A stretch of 50,393 nt of DNA from Pezizomycotina sp. ARF18 (Eukaryota > Ascomycota), in NCBI GenBank assembly GCA_002224055.1, contig AZLU01000275.1, positions 1 to 50,393 on the forward strand. The letters are read 5' to 3'. Of the stretch, positions 9,739-21,180 are shown piece after piece (positions within the stretch are counted from its first letter, which is position 1; each line of letters opens with the position of its first letter). Both the position numbers and the translations under genes were made by a program. The notes below the pieces were generated by a model, which saw nothing but the letters and a program-made list of their open reading frames with translations, did not search any database and was not told where the DNA came from.

Positions 9739-10945
9739 GATCTGAATCCCTTCTTTATTCGAGTTGACGGTTTAACTGCGATGGCTTGACGTGATGGAGA
9801 TGAGGTGAAAAGAGAATAACAAAAGATGGATTTGAAGGTTATTTAAACTCGATCAGCCTTGTATTTCTGAGTTGACAGCGAAAACCTTCCGAGTCACGCC
9901 CAAACTATAAGGAAGGTGCGATGGGAACAAAGAGCAATCCTCCATTATGATCGTCGGCGGAACTTTCCGGGTAGCGATCGTCAAATGAGCTGTCTTTTAT
10001 CCCCTCGGGCTGTGTGCCTCGTTAAATCGCTGGGCGTTTGCCGTTGCGGGCTTTCTTCTCCAGGGACTTGTAAAATTTGCACTGCCCTTGGATTACAAAG
10101 AAGATTCTGCGGCGACCGATTACGTCTCATGTTACAAGAATAGGCATTTCGAAGTTCAAGAAGGGTTGGAGAAGTCCTCAAGGGCTGTATTTTACACCAG
10201 CCATATTTTGGCTTCGAGCTAAAAAGTGTAGATTCGCCCACGATATAATGTTATTGGGATGTGCGAGTTGACGAGAAATAGCCGAGGTGTCTCAGGTCCT
10301 CCATTGGAAACAAAGGGATACGAGCAAATATTGTAAACTTTCTCAGTTCATCATGATGCCCTGCTCCTACGGTATGACCAGTGACAAACGATGTGAGAAT
10401 GAAGACGGGCAAACGATTTTCGGAACTGGCGGTATTGGAGGATCGTATTGAACCCCCGAAACAGTTAGGATGTGCCATCATGATCAGGAACCAATTGTGG
10501 TCCGCAACTGACAGATCGACTTGCGGGGGCTGTGAACAGTTCGTTTGTAGGTACGCGTTCCAGAGAGGCTTGTCTAGTGCACTATATACTCGCCGCAATC
10601 GATGATAACCTCGGCTTCTCGAAGCCTCGCTAGATATAACTCTTGCCTAAGACTCCGCGATGATGAGCTTTCGCGGATCATTGAATGTGCGCGTTCATTG
10701 AACTATTGTTGATCCTGACAATCAACAAGTAAAAGAGAAACTTTTTTTTCAGTATTCTATGCACGAATGACATACGTTCGATGTAAACTTGCTACGTATC
10801 TCCTCCTTGAAAGTGAAACCAAGATTCTATACATTTTAAAGCCCTTGGATGTCTTCAGAATTAACGGTTTTGGTCTACATATAAGGCAACATCGCAATAT
10901 CATGTTTATTCTCTAAGATTCGAATACTCTCTAATTCTTGTTTTA
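9739..10945. other. Intergenic region with one weak open frame
   Basis: 9739-9900 should be the SNARE promoter. A 115-codon minus-strand frame at 10251-10598 (contains LDKPLWNAYLQTNCSQPPQ) has no signal peptide, motif or neighbour support and is not called as a gene. Nothing else recognised. Confidence 0.35.
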
Positions 10946-11801
10946 CTAGCCATACAACTTTACCATCCTCTCCACATCAAGCTTTGACGGTCTAGTGCCA
11001 GGTACAATTTCCTCTCCATTCTTCTTCATGATAACCTGCTTCTTCTTGCCAATCAGTGGGCTATATGCGCCGTAGTACGTCCCATATCTCATAATACTTT
11101 CATAATCGAAGGCGCCATCCCAGTCCTGCGTAGTGTCTTTGCTAAACGATATAAATTCTTCGCGCTGAACTCATAGCCCTTAGCGTGTTCCAGTACTTAC
11201 ACAGATTCTCCATCTTGTCTCCGTTTTCTTCTGCGGCTTTGGCTACCTCCTTGTAATCTTTAAGCGCGGAGCAGTCAAAATTTATATAATCTGCTGAGTC
11301 TGGTCGCTGGTGTTCTGGTAAAGGCCGAAAGCGTGGCCGAGCTCGTGTATCATGTTCGTGACCGGATCGCCGTTTCCCTTTTCGCATCCGGGTCGAATTC
11401 AATTTTATGGCCGCCGTTGTGGTCATAACCAGTCGACGTAGATTGCTTCTTCTTGACGCATTTTGTTATCATTGAAGTTGTTGTTGGCGTATTATCCACG
11501 ACTAGCTGGAGGTGAGATAGGCGGGGTCTGCATCACGCCAGTAGGCAAAAGCGGATTGCATTGTATTGAATATTTTTTCCTGGAATCGCTGTCCGCGAAG
11601 TAGACGTGTAATTCTCCGTTCGGCCATGGCGAGACACCGCCGCGACCTGGGTAGTTACGGAGAGGGAACGGTCTTCGAGCGGGAGCGCGGATCTATCATC
11701 GGACAGGTAGATTGGATCGCAAAGGGTATCGTCGCCGCCAATGTTCGGAAGGGCAAGCCCACGGTGGATAGAGCTAGAAGGGCCGCGAGAATAGGCTTCA
11801 T
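10946..11801 (-). CDS. Secreted astacin-like zinc metalloprotease (peptidase M12A)
   Basis: Start at 11801 opens with a signal peptide (MKPILAALLALSTVGLPF). The mature part contains WPNGELHVYFADSDSRKK, typical of the beginning of the astacin catalytic domain, then SAFAYWRDADPAYL, and the zinc site HELGHAFGLYQ followed in the next frame by HQRPDSADYINFD; joined by one restored G in a GG run this gives the astacin HExxHxxGxxHExxRxD site. A short intron (11165-11200, GTAAGT..CAG) follows. Exon 2 has the Met-turn DYESIMRYG and ends DVERMVKLYG. About 270 residues, a normal length for a single-domain astacin. Several one-base losses break the frame. It should be an extracellular endopeptidase. No propeptide-processing site was identified with confidence. 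Confidence 0.8.
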
Positions 11802-12647
11802 GGATCAGGATCGAAGTATTTTATGAGTCTTGATTTAAAGATATTCTCGTTGTGTTCTAACTGATGTTGGACGTAAGAGAGATCAATGATTGATGGGCCA
11901 GCAAAATCCTCTTTCTCTTCCAGCCACAGGAGACTGCTTTTATAAGTTAAACAACAACGTGATTATCTAGGTTATCGCCAGCGAAATATTTACTTGGATG
12001 TGACGGTTTGATCGAACGTCATCCTACGGATTTTCAATGGCGTGTAAAGATAGCCATCTTCCAGAATTCCGAACACTGCTCTGCTCGTAACAGCGATTCA
12101 TCCTAGTGCATTTGATACTCACTGTTTCGCGAGAATTAGGCCGTGGTTGCTTAACGAGGTAGGAACGGATGCTACGACATGGGGAAACAATTTCCAGAAA
12201 TTTTCAGGCATCAAGCCTACAGTTTTTCGTATATCTCGTGTAAAATGCTGAATGAAAGCCCGAAGGGAAACCTGGAGTTCAAAAATTGCAATCGTATTTA
12301 GTTGGTCTCATGTGTTTTGCAGGCTAGGCAGGAAAATCGGAGAATTTAAAGACGTTCGTATCGTTCTAGAAACCCTATGCAAAATCACGAAGTTTAGCAC
12401 ACTGGGCATGTCTTGCGTTTAAGACACGGCGTGAGAGAGTTATATTATGCAAAAAAACGCTTCTGGAAACTTCGCACGTTCTAGATGACCCGAGTGAAAC
12501 AAATGCCTCTTGGTTACAATAATGATTATTTTTATTTCTGCTCTGATCACCTTCCGCTTTCTCATCTAATCCAGAAATAATTAATACTATGTGATCTTCT
12601 CATCGACTTGCCTGAGATCGACATTTCTCTATCAGCATTGACAATCA
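11802..12647. other. Intergenic region
   Basis: Upstream of the astacin gene and of the weak plus-strand gene at 12648. The plus-strand frame at 11566-11826 is antisense to the astacin and rejected. Nothing else recognised. Confidence 0.4.
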
Positions 12648-13238
12648 TGAAGGCGTCGAATGCTATCGTCGTTTTTCAGCTGGGCCGCCTCGTATCCATA
12701 GCCCTGGTACGCCAATGCCCTCGCCTACCACAACCGCGGCCCCAACCATTATCGTTACGAGCGACAATCCTGCAATTAGTAAAATCCATTACAATCCCGG
12801 AGCTAGTTCCTCGTCACAGGCTATAAGCCAACTGGAGGAGAATCCAATCCAAACCCGAGAACCAAGAGCCTCTGGCGGAAATATCTCCTATTCCTAAGAA
12901 AGTTGGCAAGAATCAAGCGAGCGGAGCCTCAATACGCCAAAGGGCATTTTGAAAGTCAGTTCCAGGAGCCCTTCCCATAACAACGGCGCCGAGACTGGCA
13001 GGGAAGAGTACTAGGACAGGCCAAAATTAGCGGAAAAGCTACTATCGGAGCTACAAGGTCCGCCTTCCGCCACCCTTTAGGATCTGTTCAGTGGAGGAAA
13101 GAAATATCATTTGCCCAAGTATCATAAGTACGTCAACAAGAAGGAAGACGGCCGTATCCAGATGGTAGCACTGAGAACGAGAACAACACATAGAACACGA
13201 GGTAGTTTTGGTCCGCGTGCATGATGAGGAAGATACGT
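12648..13238 (+). CDS. Hypothetical protein, low complexity N-terminus, broken frame
   Basis: Not recognised. From the ATG at 12648 (MKASNAIVVF) a one-base repair in a T run leads into PMPSPTTTAAPTIIVTSDNP and SISQ-type low-complexity sequence up to about 12897. Further on, another frame reads GGKKYHLPKYHKYVNKKE and DGRIQMVALRTRTTHRTR, which look like real protein. These pieces may belong to one gene of about 190 residues. There is no catalytic motif. The start and exon structure are guesses. It abuts an AT-rich degraded block on its 3' side. Confidence 0.3.
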
Positions 13239-13249
13239 TCATCTGTATC

Positions 13250-14570
13250 TAAATATATATTTACGCTACGTGGTATGCCTTTATTTCGTACTATAATATA
13301 TATCAAGTTCCCGGATCATAGTTTGTGTTTTTGCTCTAATATTAAGACGTTAAGTAGCTTTTTTTAATTTTATCGACTAGTTCGTTATATACGATAATAA
13401 ATAAATTATCGATAAATACAAGAATATATACGCCGATTTTTTATATTAATATCCTTTAATCCGTGATATATACTTGTATTATAAGCGATCGATATCATCT
13501 TATATTAATTAATATTTATAAAGTTTATTATTTTAGATTAATAATAATATGCGTAGGCTATATATTAATTTAATAAAATAAAATAATACATTATACTTTT
13601 GCGTATTAATTCGTTAAAAATTATTTTATATCGATATATATTTTTTAGACGCGAGTATATTTACTTACTAATTAAAGTTAAATCTTTATCAAAAAATATA
13701 AAATAATATTTTTATATTAAATCTCGAGATCTAACGCGGCGACTACCGCTAGAATAATATAGATTATAGAGGAATTTAACGATTGATAAATATATATTAT
13801 CGTTTTATTAATTTTATAATATTTTAAAATTACTAGTCTTGTTTTATAGCGAACGATTTTATTTTATACGTTTTATTTATAATAAAATATTTTTTTAATA
13901 ATAGTAGGCGCTGCTGCTTAATTTTTTTATATCTATTTAAATCGGTATTTATATATTATATTTTTTTCGCGAGAATAGTTTTTTTTTATTAATTTTGTTT
14001 TTTTTAGCGATTATATTACTTAAACATAAATAATAATATTTAGATCTTTAATATTTTAATATATGACGAAAGCTGCCGCGTTAATAAAAGTTAAAAAACT
14101 TTCTAAGCGGCGAGAGTAAAATTATTATATTTAATTTGTCGCGGTAAATTTAATTTAACGGCTATTATAAAATAAAAGATTTATAATATTTATATTGAGT
14201 TAAATTACATATTTTAACTATCTTATCGCTGCCTTTAAATTTTATATATTTATTTTTTTATACTTTTACGAAGAGTTTATTAGTAAGATAATAATCTTTT
14301 ATTTATATATTAGTATTAAACGGGTATAGTTTATTAATATCTAGTTTATAGCCTTAATACGCTTTATAAAGCGTTTTACCGTAAAGCGCCTTTGTAGATA
14401 ATATTTTTTTAATTTATAGATATATCGGGCGGCTTTTTTTTATAAATAAAATAATAAATCTATATCGTAAAGCGCCGCGCGCGCTTTATTTATAATAATT
14501 AATAAAAATTATTTTATTATTTTATTTAACCGTAATCGTTTGACGTATATTACTACTACTCGATATTATA
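13250..14570. mobile_element. AT-rich RIP-degraded repeat block, family uncertain
   Basis: About 1.3 kb of very AT-rich sequence with stops in all frames, abruptly bordered by normal composition. On the minus strand a segment near 14375-14395 reads KALYG, as in the Copia reverse-transcriptase motif ALYGLKQ, suggesting a different Copia family in reverse orientation. It does not align obviously with the family of the other three copies. LTRs were not found. Treat as an unclassified degraded transposon. Confidence 0.5.
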
Positions 14571-15867
14571 TCAATTCGAAGTTAAAAGGAAGCTATCGAA
14601 AGGAAAAGGATTTTGGGATAGAACGTGGCTGAACGGTGAGGAATAAATAGCCTGGAACGACATCGTAACAGTGCTGCTTGATAGATAAGAATGATAGAGG
14701 CTTGCAGTGGATACTACGTACGCTTGGTCTCGTGAGGCGCCGAGGTGTTTAGTCCAATTCGCACTGAACCGTCTTGAGGAGCTCAGAAGCCTGCTAAAGC
14801 TGCGAAACTGCCTCGAGAATGGTGTTCTGGATGGTAGTCATCGCTGGGTTGGACTTCAGTCTGAAATCAGATTGTCGACCAGCTGATGGTCAAGTTATTA
14901 CAATTTTTGAGATTACTTTTCTGGATAAGCATGGCCCTTGGTGAGAATTATCGGCCCAATTCACATTCAGCCCTTACATAAGGAGATTATCTACAGGAGA
15001 AAATGCTCTCCGTCGTGATCTTGAGAGACGTATTCATGAATGATTACAGCGTAGTCTGAAATGCAATCAAGATCAATCCGATTCTAATAAATAAATTCAG
15101 CTAGTCACGGGACCTGCTAAATAGCTCAATGACTACATTTTTGCGCCACTAGAGCGTTAGTTTCTCCTCGAAAGCGGCCCTCGGCGTGATCTAGAATCTT
15201 AAATTGTTTATCTGAGAAAGTTTGAATGTTTCAGTTCATCTCAGATGCTTTGTGGCTATTTCAGAAATTAGAATGATTTACCTTCAGTCTTCTCTGACGA
15301 TTACTGATAAGGATGACAGAGTAACGCAAGCCCGATTAAACATAATTGTACGTATATTGGTATGAGGAAGCATGATCAAATCTTTGCTCTCGATTCTGAA
15401 GTTTGTCTGTTCAGCGTTTGCCCTCCCCCACGTGTTTGCGTACCGGTGAGCTTAAACCAGTGCCTATCGTACCTGAGTGATATTTTGTCTGACAAATTGA
15501 CTAATATCTCTCAAACCACCGCAACCCTGTAAGATACAGGAGCCTTTCTGTATGTAGTGAAACGTGCAGAAACGTGCAATCTGAGAGAGTCAATAGTGGG
15601 AAGATACGGGGAACATAAAATAACATTGTTTATTTGGTGAACCCGCCTTGCTACCATCATCTATATGGGGGAGGCCTGTGGTGATCAATCCTGGATGCAT
15701 ACATCTGTACCAGCACCGGAGAGAGATTCTCCTACTGAAAAACTACTGTGCCTAATAACGAACACGTTATACATACTGTTTATGCGAACAAAATCCTTGA
15801 TACAAGAACAAAACCGAAAAAAAAAAAAAAAAAGCAAAGAGGAAGAGAGAGCAAAGATCATTCAAGC
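14571..15867. other. Intergenic region
   Basis: Normal-composition host DNA of about 1.3 kb. The plus-strand frame at 15665-15880 runs into a 17-base A tract (about 15818-15834) and is antisense to the secreted-protein gene next to it. No gene supported. Confidence 0.4.
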
Positions 15868-16224
15868 CTACTGCCTGTAGTTCATGTAGGCACTCGTAGC
15901 CATCCCCGCCATCGATTATAACGCATTCATACTGCCTCGTCTGCATGTTCCTTCCTTCCAAATGTCTGGCGCAGTTGAAGAGTGGCTCGACGTAATGCGA
16001 CCGTCTTCGCTTAATTCGCAGACGTACGCCATTTCTCGAAGCAGGCCACCGGAGAACTTATGTCCGTCGGCGAAATCCTGCGGGCGCAGGTCTCTGTGGC
16101 AGTAATGTTTGCCAATGATGCAGCGGTCGTCGGCGGTAAAGTCGGGAAATTCTTCGAATATTATTGCTGTAGAAGGGGTGAGGAGTAGGCTGATGATAGC
16201 GAAGAGTGAGTAGGCTAACATCAT
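15868..16224 (-). CDS. Small secreted cysteine-containing protein
   Basis: The start at 16224 gives a clean signal peptide (MMLAYSLFAIISLLLTPSTA). The mature part has a regular set of cysteines: DDRCIIGKHYCHRD, MAYVCEL, and, after a one-base repair in a GG run near 15960, YECVIIDGGDGYEC. About 115 residues. The 3' end is uncertain: the un-repaired reading stops near 15916, the other frame runs on into a long poly-T tract, and a third frame gives a stop at 15868. Size, signal and paired cysteines fit the small secreted proteins (effector candidates) common in plant-associated fungi, but the sequence shows no function. Confidence 0.55.
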
Positions 16225-16361
16225 TGTTGCTTCGTCGTGGGAACTTGAACGTTTTAGAGAGTTTCGCGCGAGTAAAGGGTTTTTTTTTCCTCGTTCAATA
16301 TTAACGATTTTTCGTTATCAAGTCTTTTCGTTACGAAGCTGCTCACTGGATTTTATATGGC

Positions 16362-16387
16362 TTTTTTTTTTTTTTTTTTTTTTTTTT
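16362..16387. repeat. Poly-T tract of 26 bases
   Basis: Uninterrupted T run upstream of the small secreted protein. It could be the tail of a degraded retroelement on the minus strand or a simple homopolymer; no flanking duplication was seen. Confidence 0.8.
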
Positions 16388-17687
16388 GATGGTTGTATAG
16401 ATGAGTATAACACCGTTTAGGTACTGTAGGATCAAACCTTCCAAATCATATGTGTGAGCAAAAGATTATATTGAGCATTTAGATGAAAGAGATTAAAATA
16501 CACAAGTTTGTGAGCACGTCTGCCGTTAAAATACATAAGAATATAGCTAGCTGTGACTGCTATAATGCTAATAGCAGGAAAATAGTGAGGTTCTTTGTTG
16601 AGGGCTCAAAACCTATGGTTTGGCAGATGCTGCGACATCGCGGGTATTTGCATGGCGGTTGTCAAGGAGAACAAGCTTTTTACACGCCAATATTAAATAA
16701 GAATGTAGTAGTGAATAAACATGTGCCCGTTTGCAAAAGCCCATCAAGCGTATAACATGCATGCTTACTGCAATTCCTTTCCGAACGACCAGGGAGGTTT
16801 TCTTACTGGCTAAGTAGCTAGCAGAGGTCCCTTTATACTAGTAGCCCCATCTTAAATATCTACAATACGCTAGACTTCTCCTACGATACAGACCGCTATT
16901 TATACGCAGCTATGATTACCCGCTCCGGGTATACGTGCCTCTCTCAACATGAGTAGTGTATTCAGCGAGTTAGCAGCTAGTATATACCCTAGCCTTGTGC
17001 TAACCTTTTGCAGAACACTCAGAGGAGGACATAATGTTATTTACGCCTTTGAGAGGGATGGTTCGAACTGGACTCATAGTCCGCGTGTTTCTCGACCGGT
17101 TAGCTTTTGGCGGTCCGATTTATCAAGTTCGGGGAGGATAGCGAATGACGAGAATGCGATAACCTTATCCCTAAACTTGTATTGCTTGTACTCCTCGCCT
17201 TGCTTTTAATCGTATGCTCCACATAAGTACATGAAATGTCAAAACCTTATACGTATACATTGTATTACAGTAATCCGTGTAGTAGAAAGTTTCGGGAATT
17301 CGAAATAAGTTTTAGAATTCTATGGGTTCTATTAGGCTTGCTAGAAGGTTAACTAGAACGAATTTATAGTAACCGAGAGCTCCAAAAAAAAGGTAATTCA
17401 CCCTGTGTTCAGAAATATACCCTCGATTCGCACACGTGTGCTAGATACCGGCAAACGAGCATACTCCCTCACGATCTATAGCCCTTCTAATATCTATATA
17501 CATTCATATTAGCTTTACAACGGACGTTTGTGTTTACAAATCCATAAGACAAGAAATCATATCAGGACTCGCCGCTGACTTTGAGAATCCGTCATCGGGA
17601 GGCGGTGAAGTCGTGGAGCACAAAGCAAGGCAAAATTCGAAAAAACGAATTATTTGTAAAAGGCCAGGGTTTAGAAAGTTAGGAGAG
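16388..17687. other. Intergenic region
   Basis: Two plus-strand open frames (16483-16755, 90 codons, and 16949-17209, 86 codons) have no signal, motif or neighbour support. The last part should be the promoter of the caspase-like gene. Nothing else recognised. Confidence 0.35.
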
Positions 17688-19376
17688 ATGGCCTCTGAAA
17701 CCAATCAGCAGAATGGTTGGTTCGCATTGGTCTGCGGATCACTAGAGATGAACGATAATTCAATGATTGGAGACTTTGGCGGGTCTAATGTACTATATCC
17801 GAAAATGATTTCTGGTATAGAGAAGGATTTTGTTACAGCATCGATCTTAACAAATACGTTAAGGAGTCGAGGTTTGAGGACATTAAATTCGGCAGAGGAG
17901 GCGAAGAAGTCGTTGTCTATAATCGTTGGAAGGCGGATAAACCGGCTCCTACGTACACATACATAGCGCCCGCGATTTGAAAGGATGGTTTGAAGACTGG
18001 ATTGACGAGGTTAGCGGTAAAGCTGTTGATGGAGACTACGTCACCATAATCATCATTACACATGGCAACCCTATGGAGATGAGGTTCGGAAGCAATAGGT
18101 GAATCAGGCTGAAATGGAGGGTATCTTGGAAAGTTCGCGGATGGCGTGGAAGTGAATGTTATGACTAATGCTTGTCATAGCGGAATTCTCTCTGACACCA
18201 TCCGTAGTAGCGGTCAGAGCCATCGATTATTCAAGCATCTTGTCGTCCAGGGAAAATCGTTCGCTGCAGGCCAGGCAGCTGGCTGAGACAGCGTCGATCT
18301 ACCAGCGGGAGATACAGAGACTTCTATTTCACTGAATCACTCGTCAAGTCTCTCCTAAAGATCGGGACAAGGTACCGCCCAAAGAAGCGCAGGATATAAA
18401 CTAAGGGACCACTTGACTGAGCTACGCCTCGCACGCACAGAAGCCCCCAAAGAAAAGCTCACCGTACATGTTTTCAGACTGGTATACTAGCCATACGCTC
18501 TTCCAGGTGCTCCACTTAGATTTCGTGAAGATTAGGCAGAAGAGGGAAAAAAACAACAATGCCAACACCAGCCGGCGCTTGGTAATTCCAACTCCGGCTG
18601 GTATCTCTAAGGCGACTGCTAGCCAACTCCGCCCGTAGTTCCCGACCCAGCACAGGATGTCTCTTGGACATCATTCGTGGAGAGGCGAAGGAGGTTGAGG
18701 AGGAAGACTGCAGTGTCCAAGACAGGCTCTCTGGCAACAGTTGACGACTTAAGTACTGGCAGAGACAAATTGACAACTGAGAAATCGTGGACGGATTCAC
18801 TAAACTGTACTGGAGGATCGCCGTCCAGGATGTGGTTTTTCGATGCACTCATGTTCCTGGGAGATCAACTTCTCATTGATCCTTGCCTTGGCTTATGAAG
18901 CCGATGAGTTAGATTCTATCGACAAAACGGCTCTACAATAGGTCGCGCGCTGCGTAGCTTCAGCTACTTGAAGTCAACCGCCAATAGTACTTACACCTCG
19001 GGCTTCTACGATACCCGTCGACTTGGATGGCTCAAATGATCGTTCGCGGCGCCTTGGTCGATGATCTAGACCCTATGGTTCAGAGGCTCTTGATGGAGGG
19101 CATTTTGGCGATATTGATGAAATGAATACCGCAAAGCGTGGCCAAAAGGCACCAAGATCGTCCAGAACAAGAACTGTGCAGCCGTCAAAAGGCCCCGAAT
19201 CCCTCTGTGGTTGGGTAATCCCGCACTACATTCAATCCAAGGACCCAACGAGATCCTCTTCAAGGCCCAGGACGTTTTCTACACGGCGCAGGCCAAATAC
19301 GACAGAGCCATGGGATACTTATCGCGCGAAGGCTAAAAACTATCCAGCCGTTGTCAAGTCACTCGGTAACGACTAG
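17688..19376 (+). CDS. Clan CD (caspase-like) cysteine peptidase-like protein, broken frame
   Basis: The start at 17688 (MASETNQQNGWFALVCG) continues SMIGDFGGSNVLYPKMISG. Further pieces in successive frames are FEDIKFGRGGEEVV, GKAVDGDYVTIIIITHGNP and ADGVEVNVMTNACHSGIL. A hydrophobic strand followed by HG, then a hydrophobic strand followed by ACHSG, is the catalytic His/Cys arrangement of clan CD peptidases (caspases, metacaspases, legumains); the His codon is near 18061 and the Cys near 18172. The C-terminal part (LGNPALHSIQGPNEILFKAQ) ends at 19376, giving about 560 residues. Nearly every frame change is a minus-one step, as if one base were lost each time. I infer a peptidase fold; substrate and activity are unknown. 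I recall similar uncharacterised fungal proteins but cannot name the family. Confidence 0.6.
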
Positions 19377-20063
19377 CTAGAGGCGCTAAAACTTCAACCA
19401 TACTAAGCGCTGTACAAGCTCTTTGTCACAAATTCCCCTTCCCACTTTTTTTACAAAAAATTAAGCTACTGGACTTGTCATTAGTTCTAGCAAAAGCCGA
19501 AAGTTATATCTCGATCTCGCGGACAAGGAAGAGTTGCGACCAACCCGGATCAAGATATGTAGGCTATTTATCTTTTAGAACCACCTTTGAAAATAGAAAA
19601 GTAAATCATTCAGAAACATACATACTATAGAAAAACAAAACCGATAGTTTAGGAGGTTTAAGAAAGATGGATGTTGCTTCGGTATCCTTTTCAGTGCAAT
19701 AGGCTGTCGTTCTCAGCATGCAGTGGTATTTTCAAGACGCAGTCCGTATCAAGATAATGAAAAGCGTCTAACTACGAATATCAAGAATAAAGATACTTCT
19801 TAGTCACAAAAGTATATAATTACGTCTTGTTATAAATCAATCATTATTATATCATTTTTATCGCCAAATGTAAGCCTATATTTTGCCTTAAGCCCATATA
19901 TGTTATATTTATATATAGATACTAATATGAATAATAATGGGCAAATATAAAGCACGAAGGAAAAAAATAAGCAAAAGGAGAAGGGATTTTGTCATCAACA
20001 CTCTTAATAATGATGATGGTTATAGTGGTGATAGTGAAAGATAATGTATAATTCTCTATTCTC
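19377..20063. other. Intergenic region
   Basis: Host DNA, AT-biased towards 19800-20060 with simple ATG/ATT repeats (GATGATGGTTATAGTGGTGATAG). No gene supported. Confidence 0.4.
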
Positions 20064-20696
20064 TCAAGTTTCATGAAAGGTGCAGAAAGTAAGCCGACCA
20101 AGTCGGTAATGTATATGGAGAATCAGGTAAGGCTCCGAACATTCAAAAAAGATTCGATGAAAATCCCCGAGAAAACCCAAACAGGTACGTAGCCCCATGT
20201 CACGAGATTCTCCAAAAGCCATGAGATTGGAAACGGGTGCTGTGCTCCCGTTTCCAAATGGGGCACACATTTCTATCGCTTTTTGTTCTCCTGCGTTAGA
20301 GATAGCTGGGGTTATAGGCGAAATGAGTCCTCGTTGTGCAAAACGCGAACGCGAGAGAAAGTTCCTCGTGTCTACGACGGTGAAGACGCTGGCTTGATAT
20401 AATAGGGACAGATGAAAGCTTTGAGCAGAGATCTCGACGATGAAACTGCGTCGATGAGAAGTTCGTGAAACAAGAAAGGACGGTAAGCAAAAGAAAAAGC
20501 TGAACCGGCCTTGAGAGGGAGGCGGAGGGTGGGCGCCCGTCAAGGGTCCCAAAGCAGTTCCTGCAAGCCCCCGCCACCTCGTTCGCGCGAAATTATTCCA
20601 CACTTGGCCGTAAAAAAGAAAGATTTTGATATTTTCTTTTACGCCGTGCGATTGCAATCGGAGCCTTTTCTTTTTCTTTTTGTTTTTTCCGAGCAC
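20064..20696 (-). CDS. Hypothetical open frame of 210 codons
   Basis: The frame opens MLGKNKKKKKRLRL and contains EMCAPFGNGSTAPVSNLM and MGLRTCLGFLGDF. Not recognised. It is long for chance, but it is lysine/low-complexity at the start, there is no codon or domain support, and the opposite strand also has an unbroken stretch at 20197-20397 (RLETGAVLPFPNGAHIS). Either strand, or neither, could be transcribed. Confidence 0.2.
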   Translation of the reverse strand: MLGKNKKKKKRLRLQSHGVKENIKIFLFYGQVWNNFARTRWRGLAGTALGPLTGAHPPPPSQGRFSFFFCLPSFLVSRTSHRRSFIVEISAQSFHLSLLYQASVFTVVDTRNFLSRSRFAQRGLISPITPAISNAGEQKAIEMCAPFGNGSTAPVSNLMAFGESRDMGLRTCLGFLGDFHRIFFECSEPYLILHIHYRLGRLTFCTFHET

Positions 20697-21180
20697 GTCT
20701 TCAACTGAAAAGCAGTTATATTAGCATCAGTGGACGATAGGCCGTGGAGATAATTCAGGTTACACAACTTGGGATCACCATGGCCGATAAAGGGGAAACT
20801 TGGGATTGTGATATATTGCAATATTTGAAATGAAGTTCCTTGAGATTGTGAGGTATACTTGTTATATATTTATTCAGCGCACCAGTAGTATTTCACTGTT
20901 GGCTTGTTCGATAAACATAGCCGGTTTAGATAGATATCGAGCAGGTCAGTCACATCATATAAACAATTCACATCACCGCAGTTATCATAAGTAACGTTAC
21001 TTGTTCGCCGCGGACAGTGCGACTGACTTACGTAAATAGGTTTGGTCTAGCTAGTGATGATTAAATTAAATTACATTAGCTGGGCTAAAAAGCCCAGCCG
21101 GCCATAGAAAGCTTCACTCGGCGATAAAGCAGAACCTCGAGTAAACCAAAAAAAAAAAAAAAAGACGAAGTAGCGATCAT
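20697..21180. other. Intergenic region with short palindromes
   Basis: Contains the perfect palindrome AAGTAACGTTACTT near 20990 and a strong hairpin at 21079-21098 (stem GCTGGGCT, loop AAAA). No gene supported. Confidence 0.4.
21079..21098. other. Short perfect hairpin
   Basis: GCTGGGCT-AAAA-AGCCCAGC, an 8-bp perfect stem with a 4-base loop in intergenic DNA. Role unknown. Confidence 0.6.

Noticed and set aside
9916-10598. Overlapping short frames on both strands
   Set aside because: No signal, motif, intron or composition support; lengths are compatible with chance.
11566-11826. Plus-strand frame of 86 codons
   Set aside because: Antisense to the signal peptide and N-terminal part of the astacin gene.
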